The notes: generated from the letters alone by a model not told the origin. DNA of 64,000 nt from Bacteroidota bacterium (GCA_021779195.1 JAJYBB010000001.1:1-64000), one strand, 5' to 3'. Numbered from the stretch's first letter, positions 18,084 through 30,032 are shown. Numbers and translations are program-made.

Positions 18084-18353
18084 AATTAAACTTATTTTTA
18101 CAGATTTAGTTGACTCTCGCAAAATACTTAGCATTTAAGTTTAAACCTCAAAAAAACTTGCAGGTTTCTATTTCTTTTAGTTCCTTTGCAGCATAATAAC
18201 TCCGTAATATTCGGCACACAAAAATAACGAAAAAATCTGACCAAAAATCAGAATCAGTTGCAAGTTTGACCCTATTTAGATATTATTCTAATAAAATCGT
18301 ACTGTAATCTTCCATTTTGAACGATTAATATAAATCAACTATTAATTTCAGGT

Positions 18354-19226
18354 ATGAGAATAGCTATTTTCGGAAATATATTTCGTACGGTTATACTTTC
18401 GCACATACAAGTCATGTTCGATTTTTTTAACGATAAAAATGTTGTATTATTACTTGACCGTGAATTATTCGACTTCGTTCGAAATTCATGTGATTGTCAG
18501 ATGAAAAATACTGAAATCATTGAAAACGATGATTTTCAAGCAGATATTGCATTAAGTATTGGCGGTGATGGAACTTTTTTAAACACGGCTGCACGAGTAG
18601 GCAGAAAGAAAATTCCTGTTTTGGGAATCAACACAGGACGATTGGGTTTTTTGGCTGACATATCGGGTGAGGATATCTTATTAGCACTCAATGCTATCCT
18701 CACTAATACTTATATTTTAGAAGAAAGAAATTTAATTCAGGTAGAGATCTCAGATGGTACAATGTTGGATTATCCTTTTGCGCTAAATGAATTATCTGTG
18801 CAAAAACAGGATAGTTCGTCTATGATCGCCATCACTACAAGTTTAAATGGCAATAAAATTCACACCTATCAAGCTGATGGACTTGTGATTTCCACCCCAA
18901 CCGGATCGACTGCTTATTCGATGAGTGTAGGCGGTCCATTAGTTGTTCCAGATGCGCAAGACTTTATTCTATCACCGGTTGCATCACATAGTTTAACAGT
19001 GAGACCCCTAATCGTCCCCGATTCATGGGTAATCGAATTAGATGTTCATTCACGAAGCGGAAGCTATTTAATGGCGCTTGATGGACGTTCAAAAGTGCTT
19101 GATCAAAATGCTAAATTGCGTATTACCAAAGCAAATTTTAAACTTCAAGTGGTAAAACAATTCAATCACACTTTCTTTGATACCCTGAAAAGTAAATTAC
19201 TTTGGGGGGTAGATAAGAGAAACTGA
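18354..19226 (+). CDS. nadK: NAD kinase
   Basis: 290-aa ATP-NAD kinase that makes NADP from NAD. The catalytic GGDG is at residues 70-73 with Asp72. The NE/D-type loop FALNELSVQKQDSSSM and the glycine-rich TPTGSTAYSMSVGGP are present. Length is typical. It is followed after 41 bases by fmt on the same strand, so the two are probably co-transcribed. No clean TAnnTTTG box was found; TTCCTTTG near 18180 is a weak candidate. Confidence 0.96.
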   Translation: MRIAIFGNIFRTVILSHIQVMFDFFNDKNVVLLLDRELFDFVRNSCDCQMKNTEIIENDDFQADIALSIGGDGTFLNTAARVGRKKIPVLGINTGRLGFLADISGEDILLALNAILTNTYILEERNLIQVEISDGTMLDYPFALNELSVQKQDSSSMIAITTSLNGNKIHTYQADGLVISTPTGSTAYSMSVGGPLVVPDAQDFILSPVASHSLTVRPLIVPDSWVIELDVHSRSGSYLMALDGRSKVLDQNAKLRITKANFKLQVVKQFNHTFFDTLKSKLLWGVDKRN

Positions 19227-19267
19227 GCATAAGATTTATAAATATTTAAAAACGCAACACAAACAAT

Positions 19268-20203
19268 ATGAGGATCGTTTTTATGGGTACGCCCGAGTTT
19301 GCGGTTGAAAGCCTGAAAATATTGGTTGAAAACAAATATGATATTGCCGGAGTGGTTACTATGCCTGATAAACCGGCGGGTCGTGGACATAAATTGCAGT
19401 TTTCACCGGTAAAAGAATTTGCGTTAAAGCACAACTTGCCGGTTTTACAACCCGAAAAACTGAAAGATGATATTTTTTTAAAACAATTAAGGGCATTAAA
19501 AGCCGATTTACAAATTGTGGTTGCTTTCAGGATGTTGCCTGAGGTTGTCTGGAACATGCCACGGCTCGGAACATTTAATCTTCATGCTTCCCTTTTGCCT
19601 CAATATCGTGGTGCAGCTCCAATTAACTGGGCAATCATCAATGGTGAAAAAGAAACTGGTGTTACCACATTTTTTCTAACGCACGAAATTGATACCGGAA
19701 AAATTGTATTGCAGGAAAAAATTCCGATTGCTGAAACAGATAATGCAGAAACAATTCACGATAATTTGATGAGAAGAGGCGCTCAATTAGTTAAAAAAAC
19801 AGTCGATTTATTAGAATCCGGCAAAATGAATGCAATAGATCAATCCCGATTTATAACGCATGACTCAGTGCTGAAAAGTGCTCCAAAAATATTCAAAGAA
19901 ACCTGCAAAATTAATTTCAATCAAAACGTGGAGCAAATCTTCAACTTTATTCGTGGGCTTTCACCCTATCCTACTGCCTGGATGGAATTGCAGTTTCCCA
20001 ATCACCCTGAAAAAACAATTCTTAAAGTTTTTGAAACCGAAAAAGAGTTAATTTCTCATTCTTTTCCAATCGGAATGCTAATTACCGACCGAAAAAAAAC
20101 AGCAAAAATCGCAGTAAATGATGGATTTATTGTTTTGAAATCGGTGCAAGCTCCTGGTAAAAAGCGAATGACAATTGGCGAGTTGCTTATAGGAATGCGA
20201 TAA
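19268..20203 (+). CDS. fmt: Methionyl-tRNA formyltransferase
   Basis: 311-aa enzyme that formylates initiator Met-tRNA using 10-formyltetrahydrofolate. MRIVFMGTPEFAVESL opens the protein. The folate site and catalytic residues are in FNLHASLLPQYRGAAPINWA (about 101-120). HEIDTGKIVLQ follows, and the C-terminal OB-like domain runs from about 205. Length is normal. It converges with ridA (16-base gap). Confidence 0.97.
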   Translation: MRIVFMGTPEFAVESLKILVENKYDIAGVVTMPDKPAGRGHKLQFSPVKEFALKHNLPVLQPEKLKDDIFLKQLRALKADLQIVVAFRMLPEVVWNMPRLGTFNLHASLLPQYRGAAPINWAIINGEKETGVTTFFLTHEIDTGKIVLQEKIPIAETDNAETIHDNLMRRGAQLVKKTVDLLESGKMNAIDQSRFITHDSVLKSAPKIFKETCKINFNQNVEQIFNFIRGLSPYPTAWMELQFPNHPEKTILKVFETEKELISHSFPIGMLITDRKKTAKIAVNDGFIVLKSVQAPGKKRMTIGELLIGMR

Positions 20204-20219
20204 AATTTACCTCTTGTCT

Positions 20220-20597
20220 CTATTTTATTGCTATAGTTTCAATCTCCACTAAAGCTCCTAAAGGCAATTCCTTCACTGCATACGCCGAACGTGCCGGACA
20301 ATCGGATTGATAAAACCTTTTATAAACATCATTCATGCTCACGAAATCTGTAATATCTCCCAAAAAAACGCTCGATTTCACTACATGATCAAATCCATAA
20401 CCTGCCGCAGCGAGTATAGCTTTGATATTGGCAAATACCTGTTCGGTTTGATCCGTAATGTTATTTGTTTCGATTTTACCTGTTGAAGGATTTATAGGTA
20501 ATTGTCCTGAAATAAAAAGTATTCCATTAGCTTCGACAGCCTGGCTGTACGGACCAATGGCTGCCGGCGCCGAAGTGGTTGAAATAATTGTTTTCAT
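20220..20597 (-). CDS. RidA family enamine/imine deaminase
   Basis: 125-aa small enzyme that hydrolyses reactive 2-aminoacrylate and related imines produced by PLP enzymes. The family residues are visible: GPYSQAVEANG at 17-27, FISGQLPINP at 29-38, the carboxylate-binding arginine in CPARSAYAV (about 103), and VEIETIAI at the end. It is a full-length single gene. Confidence 0.93.
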   Translation of the reverse strand: MKTIISTTSAPAAIGPYSQAVEANGILFISGQLPINPSTGKIETNNITDQTEQVFANIKAILAAAGYGFDHVVKSSVFLGDITDFVSMNDVYKRFYQSDCPARSAYAVKELPLGALVEIETIAIK

Positions 20598-20661
20598 ACT
20601 TAATATCGGGTTTTTATATCGTTAATTATCAGTATTATAACTTAAATATAATTAGAAGAAA

Positions 20662-20669
20662 CAAATTTA
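20662..20669 (-). promoter_or_regulatory. Candidate -7 box of the RidA gene
   Basis: TAAATTTG on the minus strand matches TAnnTTTG, 64 bases before the RidA start. No strong -33 partner was identified. Confidence 0.35.
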
Positions 20670-20747
20670 AATTGGTCTGAAAAAATGATGTGATTCAGAA
20701 AAAGCAAAAAAATAAGTGCAACATAAATGTATGAACCCAAATTTTGT

Positions 20748-21191
20748 TTAATTCGGTGGCAAAAACATCGAAATATCTTTCCCATAAGATATTAAATCGC
20801 GTACAACAGTGGAAGAAATATACGAATATTCCGATTCGGTAAAAAGAAGAATGGTTTCCACTCCGATTAATTTATGATTGGCATCCGCAATACTTCGTTC
20901 ATATTCAAAATCGCCAACCGAACGTAAACCGCGCAACACAAAACCTGCATCCACCGATTGAGCAAAATCAACCGTTAAACTATTGTATGATTGAACTTTA
21001 ACTCGCGGCTCATCTCTAAAAGTATGTTCAATCATTTCGATACGCTTTTCGACGCTAAATAAGGTTTTCTTCGATATATTTACCCCAATACCAATTATTA
21101 TTTCGTCGAAAAGGTTCAATCCACGCATAACAATACTGTAATGTCCAATGGTAAAAGGATCGAAAGTCCCAGGAAAAATGGCTCGTTTCAT
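20748..21191 (-). CDS. coaD: Pantetheine-phosphate adenylyltransferase
   Basis: 147-aa CoaD, which adenylylates 4'-phosphopantetheine in coenzyme A synthesis. The nucleotidyltransferase motif [10 protein letters not shown] is at about residues 8-17, and [12 protein letters not shown] near 122-133 is the second ATP-binding signature. The start at 21191 ([12 protein letters not shown]) is chosen because a TATCTTTG -7 box at 21245-21238 lies within the longer reading frame. Length is slightly short but complete. Confidence 0.95.
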   Translation of the reverse strand: MKRAIFPGTFDPFTIGHYSIVMRGLNLFDEIIIGIGVNISKKTLFSVEKRIEMIEHTFRDEPRVKVQSYNSLTVDFAQSVDAGFVLRGLRSVGDFEYERSIADANHKLIGVETILLFTESEYSYISSTVVRDLISYGKDISMFLPPN

Positions 21192-21237
21192 ACGGTGAAG
21201 CATTTTATCGTTATTAAAAAACGTAATTTCAAGCGTA

Positions 21238-21245
21238 CAAAGATA
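21238..21245 (-). promoter_or_regulatory. -7 box of coaD
   Basis: TATCTTTG on the minus strand, a perfect TAnnTTTG, 47 bases before the chosen coaD start. It excludes the longer alternative start at 21257. Confidence 0.6.
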
Positions 21246-21327
21246 GCTAAAATTCAATCTGACTTAAACAAACAAAGAAAATATCTTGTTTTTTCATCGA
21301 ATCGGTTCAAAAAATAAAACCAAAGCT

Positions 21328-21335
21328 TATCTTTG
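21328..21335 (+). promoter_or_regulatory. -7 box of the outer-membrane barrel gene
   Basis: TATCTTTG, followed by CA, matches TAnnTTTG and lies about 100 bases before the start of the porin-like gene at 21437. Confidence 0.55.
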
Positions 21336-21436
21336 CAATCAATAATTAGTTTTTTTATCGTTAATCGAGAAAACAAGGAGAAAATACAGAATAACAAAAC
21401 TATTTTTAAATTAATCTATTAAAATCAAGGAAAAGT

Positions 21437-22108
21437 ATGAAAAAAGTTTTTTTTGCGGCAGTACTTCTGCTCTTTATTTCAACCGTTCAGGGTCAATTAA
21501 ACCTTGGCATAAAAGCCGGTTACACTTCATCGCTTGGATTAAATAATTTAAATGCCGTTTCAAATGGTACGTACACTTTAAACTCTGTAGCAGCAGAGCT
21601 TTCAAATGGCTTTCATGCCGGAGTTTTTGCCCGACTGAATTTTAAAAAGCTTTACGTTCAACCAGAACTGCTTTATGCTATGGGCAAAAAAAACTACACG
21701 ATTAGTTTTAATGATATTACAAATCACACCCTCAGCTACGATAAATTCGTTACCATAAGCACAGCCAATATTCCTATTATGGTTGGCTATAAATTAATTG
21801 ATTTAAAAAAACTTGGAAATATTCGTATACTTGCCGGACCTGAACTTAGATTTAATGCAGGTTCGTCATTGGATTTCCAAAATTTAGTAGCCGGTGGTAG
21901 TTCAGTAACCCTCAGCCAACTTGAATCAGATGTAAAAGCGGCACAATTAGGATTTCAGGTGGGTGCAGGTGTCGACTTTCTGATGTTCACTTTAGATGCA
22001 CGTTATACAATGATTAATGATATGTACCAAACCAAGCTGAATAATATATCAATAGACAATTTGCCGGCTAATACATTTGTTATCTCATTGGGTTGGAAAA
22101 TTCTTTAA
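21437..22108 (+). CDS. Outer-membrane beta-barrel protein, porin family
   Basis: 223-aa protein with a type I signal peptide (MKKVFFAAVLLLFISTVQGQ). Alternating hydrophobic strands follow, typical of the OmpW/OMP_b-brl small barrel domain: LNLGIKAGYTSSLGL, GFHAGVFARLNFKKLYVQPE, and the C-terminal strand ending FVISLGWKIL. The length suggests 8-10 strands. It is a single gene with its own promoter and a strong terminator. Cargo, if any, is unknown. Confidence 0.85.
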   Translation: MKKVFFAAVLLLFISTVQGQLNLGIKAGYTSSLGLNNLNAVSNGTYTLNSVAAELSNGFHAGVFARLNFKKLYVQPELLYAMGKKNYTISFNDITNHTLSYDKFVTISTANIPIMVGYKLIDLKKLGNIRILAGPELRFNAGSSLDFQNLVAGGSSVTLSQLESDVKAAQLGFQVGAGVDFLMFTLDARYTMINDMYQTKLNNISIDNLPANTFVISLGWKIL

Positions 22109-22133
22109 AAAACGATACTGAATGCTGCCTATA

Positions 22134-22167
22134 AAAAGCCTATTGTAAAAAAATGCAATAGGCTTTT
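22134..22167 (+). terminator. Intrinsic terminator after the barrel gene
   Basis: AAAAGCCTATTG and CAATAGGCTTTT form a perfect 12-bp stem with a 10-base A-rich loop, followed by ATGTTTTT. It is 26 bases after the stop codon. Confidence 0.85.
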
Positions 22168-22255
22168 ATGTTTTTAGAAGCTCCAATCCAACATTATCAG
22201 AATAGCCATATCAAGTCCATAACACCATTATTAACAAAGTCTCAAAAAATTAATA

Positions 22256-22287
22256 TTGATCGGATAAAATTTTATTTTGTACCTTTG
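22256..22287 (+). promoter_or_regulatory. Bacteroidota-type promoter of argS
   Basis: TTG at 22256-22258 and TACCTTTG at 22280-22287 are 21 bases apart; the argS ATG is 32 bases downstream. Confidence 0.65.
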
Positions 22288-22318
22288 CAAGCTAAAATTA
22301 AATTGAGAATCGCAATAT

Positions 22319-24109
22319 ATGAATTTAGAATTGACTCTTTCCTCATTGGTTTTAAAAGCCGTGAATGAACTTTATGGAATTACGGCTGAACCTAATCAGG
22401 TACAAATACAAAAAACCAAAAAAGAATTTGCTGGCGATCTGACAATAGTCGTTTTTCCGTTTGTAAAAGCTGCCAGGCTTTCACCCGAACATACCGGGCA
22501 ACAATTAGGAGAATATCTGCAAAAAAATAACGTGCTAATAACAGATTTCAATGTAATTAAAGGATTTCTGAATGTAACCATAAACAAAAGCTATTGGATC
22601 ACAATTTTGCAGCAAATTCATACCAATACTACATTCGGAATCATTGAAGCCGAAAAGAATGCACCTTTGATGATGGTCGAATATTCATCTCCAAACACCA
22701 ATAAACCATTACATTTAGGTCATATTCGCAATAATTTATTAGGGCACAGTATCGCCGAGATTCAAAAAGCAAACGGATGGAAAGTGGTGAAAACTAATAT
22801 AGTAAATGATCGGGGCATACATATCTGCAAATCAATGCTAGCATGGAAGCTTTTTGGTAACGGCGAAACTCCGGAAACCTCCGGAATGAAAGGCGATCAT
22901 TTGGTAGGTAAATATTATGTTACTTTCGATCAAAAATACAAAGCTCAGGTAAATGACTTAATAAAAAAAGGTATTTCTGAAGAAGATGCAAAAAAATCGG
23001 CATCACTTATGGTTCAGGCACAACAAATGCTACTAGCTTGGGAACAAGGCGATAATGAAGTGCGCCAACTTTGGGAAACCATGAACAGTTGGGTTTATAG
23101 TGGCTTTGATCAAACTTACCGGCAAATGGGAGTCAGCTTTGATAAAATTTATTACGAATCTCAAACCTACCTCGAAGGTAAACATGAAGTTGAAAGAGGT
23201 TTAAACCTCGGCATTTTTTACTCACGAGAAGATGGTTCGGTCTGGGCAAATTTAACATCCGATGGGCTGGACGAAAAATTATTGCTCCGGGCTGATGGCA
23301 CTTCCGTATATATGACTCAAGATATTGGAACCGCTAAACTGCGCTACAATGATTATCCTATTAACAAAATGGTTTATGTGGTTGGAAATGAACAAAATTA
23401 CCATTTTCAGGTACTTGCCAATTTATTAGATAAATTAGGATTTGAATGGGGCAAAAGTTTGGTTCATTTTTCATACGGGATGGTTGAATTGCCTGAAGGG
23501 AAAATGAAAAGCAGGGAAGGAACCGTGGTAGATGCCGATGATTTGATGCAGGAAATGATTGAAACTGCCCGTGAAACTTCACAAGAATTAGGAAAATTAG
23601 ACGAATGTACGGCTTCCGAAATCAATCAGATTTCATCGATGGTAGGCATGGGCGCATTAAAGTATTTCATTTTGAAAGTCGATCCACGTAAAAACATGAC
23701 TTTCAACCCAAAAGAATCGATTGATTTTAACGGGAATACAGGTCCGTTTATTCAGTACACACACGCACGGATTAAATCGGTTTTGCGCAAAGCAAACGAT
23801 CAACATATTGATTTCAGTACACTGAATATCAACGTAGAAATTTCTGAAAAAGAAGGTTATCTAATTCAACTTCTCACAGAGTTTCCGGCGGTGATTCGTC
23901 AGGCAGGAGAAGAATTTAGTCCAGCATTAATCGCCAATTACATCTATGATTTAGTAAAAGAATATAACCAGTTTTATCACGATTTTTCGATTTTGAAAGA
24001 AGAAAATCAAGATGTAAGGCAATTCAGATTAGTGCTTTCCGATTCGATTGCTTCAGTAATTAAAACGGGAATGAATCTGCTTGGAATTGAAGTTCCAGAA
24101 AGAATGTAA
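22319..24109 (+). CDS. argS: Arginine--tRNA ligase
   Basis: 596-aa class I aminoacyl-tRNA synthetase charging tRNA-Arg. The N-terminal Add-1 domain is about 1-105. The HIGH-like signature is SPNTNKPLHLGHIRNN (about 122-137), and the C-terminal DALR anticodon-binding domain begins near 475 (GNTGPFIQYTHARI leads into it). The KMSK-type loop reads KMKSREG. Length is normal. Confidence 0.98.
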   Translation: MNLELTLSSLVLKAVNELYGITAEPNQVQIQKTKKEFAGDLTIVVFPFVKAARLSPEHTGQQLGEYLQKNNVLITDFNVIKGFLNVTINKSYWITILQQIHTNTTFGIIEAEKNAPLMMVEYSSPNTNKPLHLGHIRNNLLGHSIAEIQKANGWKVVKTNIVNDRGIHICKSMLAWKLFGNGETPETSGMKGDHLVGKYYVTFDQKYKAQVNDLIKKGISEEDAKKSASLMVQAQQMLLAWEQGDNEVRQLWETMNSWVYSGFDQTYRQMGVSFDKIYYESQTYLEGKHEVERGLNLGIFYSREDGSVWANLTSDGLDEKLLLRADGTSVYMTQDIGTAKLRYNDYPINKMVYVVGNEQNYHFQVLANLLDKLGFEWGKSLVHFSYGMVELPEGKMKSREGTVVDADDLMQEMIETARETSQELGKLDECTASEINQISSMVGMGALKYFILKVDPRKNMTFNPKESIDFNGNTGPFIQYTHARIKSVLRKANDQHIDFSTLNINVEISEKEGYLIQLLTEFPAVIRQAGEEFSPALIANYIYDLVKEYNQFYHDFSILKEENQDVRQFRLVLSDSIASVIKTGMNLLGIEVPERM

Positions 24110-24681
24110 ATTTATATTATTGAGTTATTTATGCAATGTTTATTTTTTAAAATTTAAAAAATAAACATAATACTTTTTTTTAAGTATTGAAGAACAAACC
24201 AACTCAAACCTGAACAATATCTCCCGTCTAACAAGGATAATGATATCAATTTTTGAATACGATCAAAATTAAGCAACCACGACTCTTATTTTTCAAAATC
24301 AATTCTGATATTCAGGATACCAAGAATGAAAAACATCGTTTAATTGCTCGAAAACTCATTAACAAATATCTCAAAAAATGAGTACACTGAAATTATTCAC
24401 ATCAAGGAACAAAAATTTTCGAGTAATTACAACGTTCTCTCCCTCCTACCATTTCTTTCAACATAAACATCTTTTCGAAACTAAAAAGGTGTGAATAATG
24501 ATGACCTCCTTCATGCTTTTTTAGATCGACAACAGGCTATTAGGCACGAATGAAAGAAAATTGTTTGTTGATAAAAAATTGAAAGCATTCTTTATTGAAG
24601 GTAAAAATTGATTGAGAACATATTTCAAAAAATAACATGTATCTTTACCATCGAAAATAAAATCTATTAATTTAACATTCA
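24110..24681. other. 572-base gene-free region after argS
   Basis: Begins with an AT-rich perfect inverted repeat that probably terminates argS. The remainder is AT-rich without a supported gene. TATCTTTA at 24650-24657, about 25 bases before the next ATG, is an imperfect -7 box. No tRNA or structured RNA was recognised by eye. Confidence 0.55.
24136..24168 (+). terminator. AT-rich inverted repeat after argS
   Basis: ATGTTTATTTTTTAAA and TTTAAAAAATAAACAT are perfect inverted 16-mers around one base, 27 bases after the argS stop. A usable hairpin would open a few pairs at the tip. No G/C pairs except two, so termination strength is uncertain. Confidence 0.5.
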
Positions 24682-26316
24682 ATGAAAAAGTTCAGAAATC
24701 TCATTCTTGTTCTGATAACCGGATTTATATTGGTTTACATGTATATGCCGACAATAAATTATGGGTTTACTGGTTTTCCTCTTTTACTCATGTTTTTAAC
24801 AGGAATATGGATATTACTGAACAACCCCTTTTCTGTTGTCCAACACCAGAATAATGCTCCTACCCTTAAAATTGGTAAACCAGGTAAAGTATCGTTTCTA
24901 ACTCTCGCTGCTTTGTCCGTTTATATCACAGTCGTACCCGCTATTACCAGTTGGGCAATATTCCACACCAGTGAATACCGCAATCTGATAGGTAAAGTGG
25001 AAAAAGAATCAAACCTTTCGAACCACATGCTACCTATTTCCATTGAAAAAATCAGGGTTGTTGATCAAGATTTAGCTCAAATACTGGGCGATAAAGTGCT
25101 TGGTTCTCAATCAGCATTGGGAAGCCAGGTAATGCTGGGGACTTTTAATATCCAGAAAGTAAATAATGATTTATATTGGGTGGCTCCACTCCTACATTCA
25201 GGGTTTTTTAAATGGCAGAAAAATATGCAGGGAACCAATGGATATGTGATGGTAAATGCATGCAACGAACGAGATGTAAAATTAGTGCAGAAAATTAACG
25301 GTAAAAAAATATATATAAAATACCAGTCTGAAGCTTATTTCTTTGATAATTTAGAACGTTATTTATATTTTCATGGATACTGGAATGTGGGACTGACAGA
25401 CTATTCGTTTGAAATTGATGATGCAGGAACTCCCTATTGGGTGGTAACAAAATACAAAAAAACAATCGGATTCGATGGCGAAGATGCACAGGGAGTAGTC
25501 CTTGTAAATGCTCAAACCGGTGAAATCAAAGAATATTCCATTGCAAATACACCGAAATGGGTAGATCGCATTCAACCGGGTGAATTTATTGAAACACAGC
25601 TTAATGACTGGGGAAATTATGTGAAAGGATACTGGAACTTTTCAAACGAAGGAAAACTTAAAATTACGGAACCCGTCTCAATGGTTTATGGTGAAGATAA
25701 TAATGCCTATTGGTATACCGGCTTAACTTCAGTCGGAGCAGACGAATCGACAGTGGGTTTTGTTTTGGTTAATACTCGGACAAAAAAAGCCGTTTGGTAT
25801 AAACAAAGCGGAGCCACGGAAGTAGCCGCTCAAAATTCAGCAAAAGGAAAAGTGCAGGAAAAGGGTTTCTCTGCCTCAATGCCCATTCCATATAATATCA
25901 ACAATATACCTACTTACGTGATGACGTTGAAAGATAATGGTGGATTAGTAAAAATGTATGCCATGGTAGCCATCGAAGATTATACGATTGTAGGTGTAGG
26001 CAACACCTTACAAGAGTCATTGATGGCTTATAAGAATGCTTATAATCAATCAGGGAATAAAATTAACACTGAAAGTAAAACTGAAACAAACTTGATTAAA
26101 TCCATCGTTACACGTATCAATGGCGATGTGAAAAATGGAAACAGTTATTATTACTTTACCCTGAAAAATTTTCCGAAAATATTTATTGGATCTTCTCAGA
26201 TTTCAAATGATTTTCCATTAACTAAACTTGGAGACAGTGTAACGGTAAGTTTCGATAATGATAATCAGGAAGTGATTGATGTATCGACATTTAAAAATAA
26301 CAATTTGGGAAAATAA
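24682..26316 (+). CDS. Membrane-anchored protein of unknown function (544 aa)
   Basis: Three hydrophobic segments in the first 100 residues (about 6-24, 29-47, 74-97) are followed by a large soluble part of about 440 residues. I do not recognise the family with certainty. The soluble part holds two similar modules: PYWVVTKYKKTIGFDGED followed by GVVLVNAQTGEIKEY, and AYWYTGLTSVGADESTVG followed by FVLVNTRTKKAVWY. This suggests an internal duplication of a beta-rich unit. The C-terminus (about 480-540) resembles a small OB-like strand set. It precedes DUF1761 (23-base gap) and a tiny lysine-rich gene on the same strand. Confidence 0.8.
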   Translation: MKKFRNLILVLITGFILVYMYMPTINYGFTGFPLLLMFLTGIWILLNNPFSVVQHQNNAPTLKIGKPGKVSFLTLAALSVYITVVPAITSWAIFHTSEYRNLIGKVEKESNLSNHMLPISIEKIRVVDQDLAQILGDKVLGSQSALGSQVMLGTFNIQKVNNDLYWVAPLLHSGFFKWQKNMQGTNGYVMVNACNERDVKLVQKINGKKIYIKYQSEAYFFDNLERYLYFHGYWNVGLTDYSFEIDDAGTPYWVVTKYKKTIGFDGEDAQGVVLVNAQTGEIKEYSIANTPKWVDRIQPGEFIETQLNDWGNYVKGYWNFSNEGKLKITEPVSMVYGEDNNAYWYTGLTSVGADESTVGFVLVNTRTKKAVWYKQSGATEVAAQNSAKGKVQEKGFSASMPIPYNINNIPTYVMTLKDNGGLVKMYAMVAIEDYTIVGVGNTLQESLMAYKNAYNQSGNKINTESKTETNLIKSIVTRINGDVKNGNSYYYFTLKNFPKIFIGSSQISNDFPLTKLGDSVTVSFDNDNQEVIDVSTFKNNNLGK

Positions 26317-26339
26317 ACATTTCACTAAATATTTATGTT

Positions 26340-26753
26340 ATGCATTTAATTCATTCATTTTTCGAAATTAATTGGCTTCCAGTAATAGTTTCTGTCATTT
26401 TATCGTTTGTTCTTGGAGTATTGTGGCATTCTGTTTTATTCAAAAAAAGCTGGAGTGTACTTTCCGGAAGCGTTTATAATTCGCTAAATCATGGAAATCC
26501 GGCTGTCATTTTTGGATTATCCGGTATTCTTCATGTTGTGTTGGTAATTGGATTGGCAATGTTTATCGGACAACATGGTAATTTTTCAAGCGGAGCATTA
26601 AAAGGGTTGTTTATAAGCATTGCATGGATATCAACAAGTATTGGCGTTACCTATATTTTTGCAGGTCGGTCGTTTCAACTGTTCCTAATTGATGCCGGAT
26701 TCTATGTGGTATTTTTATCAGTAGCCGGAATGTTATTGGGAGCATGGCATTAA
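26340..26753 (+). CDS. DUF1761 family membrane protein
   Basis: 137-aa protein with about four transmembrane helices. The first carries the family pattern INWLPVIVSVILSFVLGVLW followed by HSVLFKKSW. Later helices are VVLVIGLAMFIG, GLFISIAWISTSIGVTYIF and DAGFYVVFLSVAGMLLGAW. DUF1761 proteins are small integral membrane proteins without assigned function. It probably shares a transcript with the 544-aa protein upstream. Confidence 0.7.
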   Translation: MHLIHSFFEINWLPVIVSVILSFVLGVLWHSVLFKKSWSVLSGSVYNSLNHGNPAVIFGLSGILHVVLVIGLAMFIGQHGNFSSGALKGLFISIAWISTSIGVTYIFAGRSFQLFLIDAGFYVVFLSVAGMLLGAWH

Positions 26754-26822
26754 TTCCTTTTAATAACTCAACAAGTGAATTTTTGATCAATTAAAAATAG
26801 TTCGTTTTTAAAACTTAATATT

Positions 26823-26927
26823 ATGGCTAAAGGTGTAGATGCAAAGAAAAATGTAAAAAAGGAGCCTCTTAAAACTCCGAAAGAAAAAAAGGAAGAAAAA
26901 AGAGAAAAAAAAGCGAAAAAAAATTGA
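26823..26927 (+). CDS. Tiny lysine-rich protein (34 aa)
   Basis: ATG at 26823 to TGA at 26925-26927 encodes MAKGVDAKKNVKKEP followed by a Lys/Glu-rich tail ending EKKAKKN. More than 40 per cent of residues are lysine. Short proteins opening MAKGVD-KKNVKKEP recur in many bacteria to my recollection, so I treat this as a real gene, though I cannot run the comparison. An AAAACTTAATATT leader precedes it. It follows DUF1761 by 69 bases and is followed by a hairpin. Role unknown; nucleic-acid or ribosome binding is a guess from charge. Confidence 0.6.
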   Translation: MAKGVDAKKNVKKEPLKTPKEKKEEKREKKAKKN

Positions 26928-29277
<2,350 letters not shown>

Positions 29278-29292
29278 AAATTTATGCTACTG

Positions 29293-29318
29293 AAAAAACT
29301 TAAAATTATGAGTTTTTT
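29293..29318 (+). terminator. Possible weak terminator after ligA
   Basis: AAAAAACT and AGTTTTTT form an 8-bp AT-rich stem 15 bases after the ligA stop. Weak on its own. Confidence 0.3.
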
Positions 29319-29451
29319 AAGAAATACGACAATCCGTATCTATTTGAATATCAATATAAAATATACAGAATTTCAGATAAATTTCTCATTTATAAAACAT
29401 ATAATTCTATCTGGAATAATCATTTGTTAATGTAAAAGTAAAGATAACGAC

Positions 29452-30027
29452 ATGAAAAAACTAAATAATTACCTGTTTCAGAAAAGAGCACTAAAATATG
29501 TACAAGCCACCCAATATGAACCGATTTTTATTGATTATCAACATATAAAAACGGTATTGCTGCTATTCGAAAGTGATTTTTCTGAAAAAAATCCTCTTGT
29601 CCGGCGTATAATAGCATTATTACAACGGGACGGGAAAAAAGTAAGTGCTTGGGGCTATATTCAAAAAAAAGAAATTTCAACTTCTATATTGCCTGATTTC
29701 AGAATTTTACACCACAAGCATGTAGATTTTTTCGAAAAACCGGAGACTTCATTTCAAAACGAGTTGAATAATCTTGAATTTGATTTGGTTATCGATCTGA
29801 CGCTTCGTCCACTGGTACCACTTCAATATTTGCTGTTATATACCCGATCCGCATTTAAAGTCGGAATTCATCATAATCATAAACCTTCGCTTTATAATTT
29901 TATTTTGAATATTGAAAATAGCACTGATTCCAATCCGACAGATGAATCACCTGTCACGCCCGTAAATGAACTTTACGTGTTCAATCAGATAATTTTTTAC
30001 CTCAAAAGCATACAATCGAACGATTAA
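29452..30027 (+). CDS. DUF6913-like protein
   Basis: 191-aa soluble protein of a Bacteroidota-specific family that I recall as DUF6913. It opens with a helix (NYLFQKRALKYVQ) and then alternates strands and helices (IKTVLLLFESDF, FDLVIDLTLRPLVPLQYLLLYTRSAFKVG). This resembles half of a glycosyltransferase-B or Rossmann-type fold, but no catalytic motif is obvious. It sits immediately before dapA on the same strand. Function is unknown. Confidence 0.7.
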   Translation: MKKLNNYLFQKRALKYVQATQYEPIFIDYQHIKTVLLLFESDFSEKNPLVRRIIALLQRDGKKVSAWGYIQKKEISTSILPDFRILHHKHVDFFEKPETSFQNELNNLEFDLVIDLTLRPLVPLQYLLLYTRSAFKVGIHHNHKPSLYNFILNIENSTDSNPTDESPVTPVNELYVFNQIIFYLKSIQSND

Positions 30028-30032
30028 AAGTG

